NCBI GenBank assembly: GCA_009176605.1
Contig: SEYY01002059.1
Location: 180,001-200,000, forward strand
Source: Armadillidium nasatum
Lineage: Eukaryota > Arthropoda > Malacostraca > Isopoda > Armadillidiidae
Length of the DNA: 20,000 bases
Reading direction: 5' to 3'
Part shown: positions 13,351 through 20,000 of the stretch, in pieces
Layout: each line of letters starts with the position of its first letter
How positions within the stretch are numbered: the stretch's first letter is position 1
The notes under the pieces: generated by a model
What the model was told of the DNA's origin: nothing
Seen by the model: the letters and a program-made list of their open reading frames with translations, nothing else
Databases searched by the model: none
Translations under genes and position numbers: made by a program

Positions 13351-13390
<40 letters not shown>
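12649..13390. repeat. purine-rich (GA-type) low-complexity region
   Basis: For about 740 bp the plus strand is dominated by GA, GAA and GAGA motifs. The region is bracketed by AG microsatellites at both ends. The Ser/Leu-rich minus-strand open frames at 12887-13198 and 12987-13271 are artefacts of this composition. Patches with CpG (12800-12825, 12975-12985) interrupt it. Confidence 0.8.
13353..13387. repeat. (AG)n microsatellite
   Basis: Perfect AG dinucleotide run of 35 bp. Confidence 0.95.
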
Positions 13391-13391
<1 letters not shown>

Positions 13392-13508
13392 TTTGTCTTT
13401 AGAAGAAATTACAATGTATAAATAAGTTGGAAGTAGGTAATTGATTAATTAAGGAGGAGGAATATACCTGTAGTAGTTCAGTGAAATTAAAGACAAAGAC
13501 GCAAATAT

Positions 13509-13745
13509 ATGAAGAACTCGGCTTTAGCAGAAGGTATAACAGTTGCAGTGCAATCTAAAGAAACTATAGCAAGGAAAGAGGAAGCAAAGTTTTTAGAGTT
13601 ATTTTTTAGCAAAATATCAGAGCGTGAAAACGAAGAATCTGAAAGATTATTACCCGTTTTATAGAAGTGTTTTCGGCGTTTTACAAAAACAAGCAGAGTT
13701 AAACCAAAATTTGTAGTTTTAGTTGAATGGAAAGAGAATTGAAAT
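13509..13745 (+). pseudogene. decayed coding-like sequence, family not recognised
   Basis: An ATG at 13509 opens 51 codons to a TAG at 13662. The peptide has protein-like, charged helical composition (KEEAKFLELFFSKISEREN). After the TAG the best continuation is in the +1 frame (SVFGVLQKQAELNQNL, then stops, then LNGKRIEIRLP), which suggests a frameshifted and mutated gene fragment. Coding flavour fades by about 13800. Such charged helices followed by a short basic segment occur in MADF/BESS-type and other transposon-linked proteins, but I cannot assign it. It could also be a real exon followed by an unrecognised intron. Confidence 0.35.
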
Positions 13746-15346
13746 TAGGCTTCCATGCCAGTTATATACTCTGTGCAATCTGATGAACCGAAGTAATAAT
13801 CCTTCCATGGGTAATCAAAGTACGATGACAAATCCAACACGTTAGCAACACCTTAGTGCCATACTTTAACTAGATACTTTGTGTCATAATGTTTAATCAT
13901 TGGAGATCTTACTTATGGAGAACTTGAAGAGATTTAACAGGATGCAGTGAGAAGTTGATCGGATGAACTCAAAGATGGGAAAAGTTTTAGTAAAAAGAGA
14001 AGGATTAAAAGTTAAGAATAGGTCAAGAATGTTGTATCTACCTTCAGTTCTAACCAAAAGATTTTTAAGCGAATAATCTTGTAGATGAAAATTTTAAATA
14101 TATGGTATATCGCACTCAAAACAATTGTAAAATTATAAACCTAACCTTTACAATTTAGCACTGTAAAATTTACTATCGTTTCAAAGTGTAATTCGTGCAA
14201 CATCCAGCTTCCAAATACATTTTATTCCTTTACGTAAGTCAGAATCTACCATTCTGATTTAAAAACTTGTAATGATAGGGGAAAAAAAAAAAATTTCGTA
14301 GCTTAACTAAGATTTTTCCCCAAAAATTCTTTCAGTCAAAACGAACTCTTATTATAGTTTTCTGGTATTACTCTAACGACGATTATTTCTTGTTAACTTT
14401 CCCTAATTAAAACTACATTTTAGTGCACTGAATACGTACAAATTTTAAATTCTTTAACTTCAAGTATGAATTCGTTTAGTATAAAATAAAAATATTAATT
14501 TCCTGTAATATTTCAACTGAATATATGTTACCTTTATAACTATGTCTTGTAATGTACAATATTAAAATGAGGATAAAGACGTACTTGGAGCATACACTGT
14601 AAAATGTTACTATACACTGTAATATGAAACTGACTTCATTCGATTAGGAAAACAAGATTAAACCTTTTTTTTTTTTTTTTTTTTTTAGGCAAAATATATA
14701 TCATCATAGTTCACGAGCTGTCCGATTACTTATTGAAGTTAAAACAATCGATATACCAAAAATACAGACAAGACGCTCAAGAATGGGTTAAAAAATTTTT
14801 TTTTTTGCTACGGCAACCATCAAAACAAGTTAAAAAGCGAAATGTTAGTAGAATATTAAAAAAAAATAGATTTTGGAAGGGAAAATCTATAGAAGGCCGA
14901 AAACCATATATCAACATAATCTATATGAAACTATTTTTTATATGGACAAGGAAAAAGTTGCAATCCACCCATCAATGGTAATTTCATTGCGTCAGGTATA
15001 ATAATATAATCTCCAACCCAAAGGAAAGAGTAATGGATAATTTTGGCAGGGGAAATAAATCAGGAAAACAAAAAGATTATGTTAACATAACTAAAATGTT
15101 TTTGCCATTATCAGATCTATATCCACGGAAAAACAAAGAAACAAGTCGCAGATAAATATTTCAAGTCCGGTTTCTTCAAAGTACTTATAATATTTCATCA
15201 AGATTCTAATTTTCTTCTTAACTTTTAAAAATATAGAAAAGAAAAAAAAAGAGTATTTCAACAATTGAAATAAAGGGAAATAATAACTTTTTTCAACTAT
15301 ACAAAAATGTTACTAAAAAATTTTTTTTAAAGGTAAATAAGAATCA
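13746..15346. other. AT-rich intergenic DNA between RPB8 end and the middle region
   Basis: No gene is supported here. It contains a 20-bp tandem pair at 14592-14631, a T22 run at 14665-14686 and a lysine-rich 82-codon open frame at 14733-14981 (plus) without recognisable features. RPB8 transcription should terminate at its right-hand edge. Confidence 0.4.
14592..14631 (+). repeat. 20-bp tandem duplication
   Basis: Two adjacent 20-bp units beginning ATACACTGTAA share 17 of 20 bases. Confidence 0.8.
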
Positions 15347-15352
15347 TTTAAT
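15347..15352 (-). promoter_or_regulatory. candidate polyadenylation signal ATTAAA for RPB8
   Basis: Read on the minus strand, the common variant signal ATTAAA lies 20 bases after the RPB8 stop codon. No AATAAA was noticed nearby. A 3' UTR this short would be unusual but possible in a compact housekeeping gene; in AT-rich DNA the hexamer may be chance. Confidence 0.35.
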
Positions 15353-15372
15353 ATAAAAAAATATAATAAAAT

Positions 15373-15490
15373 TTAAAAAGCGAGTTTTTTCATTAACAAA
15401 TATATGTGTTTATCAACTCCAAAACCATGAAGTGTATTGGCGTCCCCTTGCAATCTCATCAGAAGTCCTCCGTAAGAAACGTAAGCAGCT
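15373..15490 (-). CDS. POLR2H: RNA polymerase I/II/III shared subunit RPB8 (RPABC3), terminal exon
   Basis: RPB8 is an OB-fold subunit common to the three nuclear RNA polymerases. This exon follows a TTTATTGCAG acceptor on the minus strand and encodes the last 38 residues to a TAA at 15375-15373. It carries the family's near-invariant end: [18 protein letters not shown], then LHGF and the terminal LLMKKLAF. This region forms the last strands of the barrel. The exon begins in phase 2. One position that is usually glutamate (HGFEVD) is glycine here (HGFGVD). Full-length RPB8 is about 150 residues, so roughly three quarters is missing. I found no upstream exon up to 20000, implying a long intron or exons beyond the window. 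A retrocopy is unlikely because the splice acceptor is intact. Confidence 0.92.
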
Positions 15491-15769
15491 CTGCAATAAA
15501 AATAATAAAATTAAAAAAGAATTCAATGTTTTGCAATAGATACTCAAATTTTATACTATAATAAAAGTTTAATAAAAAAAAATTTTAATTTAAAAGACGT
15601 AAGATTCTTAACTTCGTCAGTAGTTAAGTCGGACGCGTATTTCAAAAATCGTAAGGATGTTATACATATAATAAGTAATATCAGTAAGATCATTATAAAG
15701 ACTAAAATAATAATCCACATTTACAAAACCATGCAACTCACTACAATGGGGTTCCAACTGATTTCGAAC

Positions 15770-15900
15770 CAAAGATAGAAGAAAAACAAAATGGCTCCGT
15801 CGAAATTCCGGTTACAGAGAGGGGAAGTGCGAATAGCGGCTGTGAACTCATTTAATAACACAACCAGCTAACCACACTGCCACCATCTGTCAACCGTTAA
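15770..15900. other. GC/CpG-enriched patch with a 26-codon plus-strand ORF
   Basis: Composition rises sharply here. A plus-strand ATG at 15791 in a good context (AAAATGG) opens 26 codons beginning MAPSKFRLQRGEV and stopping at 15869-15871. Read on the minus strand, the patch contains GACAGATGGTGGCAGTG, followed downstream by a GTGAGT donor-like site near 15740. It resembles a promoter with a first exon, of either strand, but lies inside the likely RPB8 intron. No decisive core-promoter element is seen. Confidence 0.28.
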
Positions 15901-16016
15901 TAACATAACTATAAACCTGTAAAACAAACGTTAGCTTGTATCCTTATTCACTAAAAATGTTTAAACCTGCATACCAAAAGAATAGAATTCAATGTTAAAG
16001 TCAAAAATACATTATA

Positions 16017-16073
16017 TAATAATAATAATAAGGAAAATAATAATAATAATAATAAGGAAAATAATAATGATAA
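16017..16073. repeat. (AAT)n with AAGGAAA interruptions
   Basis: Two blocks of ATA/AAT trinucleotides are each followed by AAGGAAA, so the unit is itself duplicated. Confidence 0.9.
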
Positions 16074-16277
16074 TTCAAATAATAATAAATCACACACTTA
16101 CTGTTCAGTTCAAAAATACTTAGTAAATCTTAACTACTTAAAGATTATCGTCATGATAATAAATAATTTACATAAAATATGAAGACAATAAAAGATTTAA
16201 ATAATAATAATTATAATAATAATAATATTGGTTCCAAAGCAATCGGAGTTAGTTTCACTACAATATTTATTTTTTTT

Positions 16278-16420
<143 letters not shown>

Positions 16421-17543
16421 AAATATGAATGGTTCTGATTACGATCACTCCTCAAGTAGAAATTCAAAGTTTGTGTGACAGAAATAATATAAGAAAAACT
16501 GTTAAAAAGAGTGTGAAACAGTAAAGATGGTGAAAGTGTATGTTTTTTTGGGAATAATATTTAATCGAAACTGTGGAGGAGACATATGAGGATTGCCAGT
16601 GTATTATTACATTCGACGAAGAGATGTCAAACTGATTAAGAAGAGAACGAAAAACGAAAAGTAGACGAGAAAGGGGTAAAAGCCCCCAGCAGCCAAAACG
16701 AAGAATTACTGTAAGGTTCAAGTATCCATAAAATTAAATTTAAGTAATTAGGAATTATATATGGCAATATTAACTTTTTTTTCTGTAAAGATTTATAAAA
16801 CGTTTCATTTTATGGAAAAGAACCGTGCCTTCAAATATGTTGCTTCAAGATTTTCATTTTCACATTTTTTAATGATTAAAATAAAAACTTTGAATTTCAT
16901 TAAATTTCTTCAGGTGGTCTTATAACCCTATAAAATATAGTCAGAAATTAATTTGGTATGCATCTTTATTCTTTGAATAGGGATTTCTTAGCTTTTTTAG
17001 CTATTTGCTCCTGTTATCTTCAGCTATCTTCACTCTCTCATTTCTAAACCTTTTTTTTTGTTGCATTCGTGGTTTAATTAAAATTTTTGATCTTTCTAAC
17101 TGGACTTAAAAATATTCACTCACATACACAAACGCAGCAGAAGCTTTCTTGTTTGCTCATAAACTGAAAACTTTCGAATAAACGTGATTTAAAGGAGTGC
17201 CAAGTTATCAAAAAAAATTACTCATTTATCAATTTAAACTGATCAGGGCAACACTGATGACGAGATAGTGTCTCATTGACAATAATTTTTCCCTACCAAT
17301 GCCTTACAAATAACAAACAAAAAAACGCATCTTTTGTTTTATATTGCACTTAATAAAAGAAAACATTTAAAAAAATAAAAAAATTTTTTTTTTTAAAGTG
17401 TATATTAAACTGTGATTTTGAAGGCATCCAATTAATGATAACTGTCGAGCACGATTGTAATAATTAAATATATAGTTTTTTTATTTACAAAGTATGAATC
17501 GAATAATATTCTATCCATCACTTCTTTGTTAGGATTAAACTGT
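16421..17543. other. AT-rich DNA; no gene recognised
   Basis: The longest minus-strand open frame (16464-16721, 85 codons) has no recognisable features. No RPB8 exon, transposon end or structured repeat was identified. Confidence 0.4.
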
Positions 17544-17560
17544 TTCTCTCTCTCTCTCTC

Positions 17561-17588
<28 letters not shown>
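17544..17588. repeat. (CT)n followed by A28
   Basis: A short CT run (to 17560) abuts a 28-base A tract. The following 17589-17700 is less AT-rich (CTCCCCCTCCCCCC) and may be an old repeat fragment. Confidence 0.9.
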
Positions 17589-17592
<4 letters not shown>

Positions 17593-17728
17593 GCTCATGG
17601 TGCTCTTGTCTGAGGCACTTTAACTCCCCCTCCCCCCGGTATACTCTATTTAAGAGACGACCTTCTGTAGAGTAATCACCGGATATGTTTGCCTTTTAAT
17701 TTGAGAATGAATTTTGTTTACCCTATCT

Positions 17729-17872
<144 letters not shown>

Positions 17873-18068
17873 CAATTTATACCATTCAATAATAATAATA
17901 ATAAAACGTGAAAAATACACATATAGCTGCCCAGGAGCATTGTTGTGTTGAACGTACCTATCTATAGTTTCGAATTACAAGCAAGAAAATTGAAAAACCA
18001 GAGCTGTGTGAACAACAAAATCCTACATTCCTAAATTACAAGTATCACCTTACACAAAGCACATTCTC

Positions 18069-18770
<702 letters not shown>

Positions 18771-18790
18771 TTAAAAAAAAAAAAAAAAAA

Positions 18791-18958
18791 AACTACCGTG
18801 GCACAAACGGTAGAGTGAATGACTCACGTATTTTAGGATGCCGGTTCGATCTCTACTGCAGATCCTAGGTACATACTACCTAGAACGGTAACTCCGCGAA
18901 AATAGGGCAATGCCCATGAAATGTGAGCTTTAAAAATAAACCGATTTTATGATTTCTC
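18791..18958 (+). mobile_element. tRNA-derived SINE
   Basis: SINEs are transcribed by RNA polymerase III from an internal promoter. An A-box-like TGGCACAAACGG (18799-18810) and a B-box GGTTCGATCTC (18843-18853) are spaced as in a tRNA. The body has lost proper acceptor and T-stem pairing, so it is not a working tRNA gene. Downstream lie a perfect hairpin, CTAGGTA-CATAC-TACCTAG (18865-18883), and the palindrome GGGCAATGCCC (18905-18915). The element runs straight into a (TA)n array at 18959. An A-run precedes it, perhaps the insertion target. No family name can be given. Confidence 0.72.
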
Positions 18959-19510
<552 letters not shown>

Positions 19511-19566
19511 GGAGAGAGAGAGAGGAGGAGGAGAAAAAGAAGAAGAATAAGAAAAAGGGGAAAAAA
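19511..19566. repeat. purine-rich GA/GAA low-complexity tract
   Basis: The tract consists of GAGAGA, GGAGGA and GAAGAA units grading into A/G runs. Confidence 0.85.
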
Positions 19567-19579
19567 TGTCCAAAAGCTA

Positions 19580-19720
19580 TAATGAATCTTCACACTGGAA
19601 AGCGTTCAATCGTTCTCACCGTACACCAGATAAGAAGTAACAAAGCGTCTTTTTCACTCGCTTGATAATGCACCCCGATGTGAGAATCCGAAACGTTGAG
19701 TTGTATATGAGACCTTTTCA
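19580..19720 (+). mobile_element. possible Penelope-like/hammerhead-related repeat fragment
   Basis: The run CTTGATAATGCACCCC, then GAGAATCCGAAACGTTGAG (about 19661-19700), resembles the CTGANGA...CGAAACG layout of hammerhead-ribozyme motifs carried by Penelope-like retroelements. The core is not intact: the first box has an extra T and A for G, and only a 3-bp CAC/GTG stem is obvious. No GIY-YIG or reverse-transcriptase sequence is visible nearby. It is offered as a resemblance only. Confidence 0.25.
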
Positions 19721-20000
19721 TGAAATAAGATGAGGACAACTTTGTAGAAACTGCTGATCACTGTCTTTTAGAAAGAAGAAGAAAACAACGAAACAACTCC
19801 AGAAAAGACCTAATGCCTCTCACATCTGATAGATTGTGAGAAGGATTGAAAGCCTTCTTCCAGTGTGTGGAAACATCATGACTTAAAACAAAATTTTTTT
19901 TCCTATTTAAAGAGTAGAATTTTCTTTTATTCGAAATTTCAGGACGGGAGATTTATTTTTTAATTACTTGAGAATAAAAGGAAATGTGAAAATTTGTAGT

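Noticed and set aside
18791-18862. Functional tRNA gene
   Set aside because: A and B boxes are present, but acceptor and T-stem pairing are not, and the sequence continues as a SINE body.

Overview
This is an AT-rich, intron- and repeat-laden piece of an animal nuclear genome, with no bacterial or viral gene organisation. The combination of spliced FBXW2-like and RPB8 genes, a jockey-type LINE, a tRNA-derived SINE and many very long (TA)n arrays suggests an invertebrate. An arthropod, perhaps a decapod crustacean, is my best guess, but the sequence alone does not settle this.

Two conserved protein-coding genes can be supported, both on the minus strand. From about 721 to 4071 lie the first three coding exons of an F-box/WD-repeat gene closely resembling FBXW2. 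The exons join in perfect phase into about 161 residues: an N-terminal helical region, an F-box, the linker and the start of the first WD40 blade. The remaining WD40 exons lie beyond the left edge. At 15373-15490 is the terminal exon of POLR2H/RPB8, the subunit shared by RNA polymerases I, II and III. Its upstream exons are not visible and probably lie beyond the right edge. The two genes are head-to-tail, with RPB8 ending upstream of FBXW2.

The rest is mobile and simple DNA. A 5'-truncated, multiply frameshifted jockey-like LINE (about 1648-3532) sits inside FBXW2 intron 2. A near-perfect 22-bp repeat flanks it and appears to be its target-site duplication; the repeat includes the exon-2 splice donor. 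Further elements are a 212-bp Tc1/mariner-type MITE with 69-bp inverted termini (6679-6890), a second probable retroelement 3' end on the minus strand (about 8067-8300), a diverged direct repeat (8543-8739), a tRNA-derived SINE (18791-18958) and possible traces of hAT-like and Penelope-like elements. Eleven (TA)n arrays total about 1.8 kb, the longest 557 bp. At least three begin exactly where a retroelement 3' end stops.

The middle (8846-16280) has no long (TA)n arrays. It holds a few CpG-containing patches, a purine-rich stretch (12649-13390), a decayed coding-like sequence (13509-13745) and otherwise AT-rich DNA in which I see no gene. I found no new defence-like or operon-like system. The most informative signals are the LINE insertion that duplicated a splice donor and the repeated link between retroelement 3' ends and long TA arrays.
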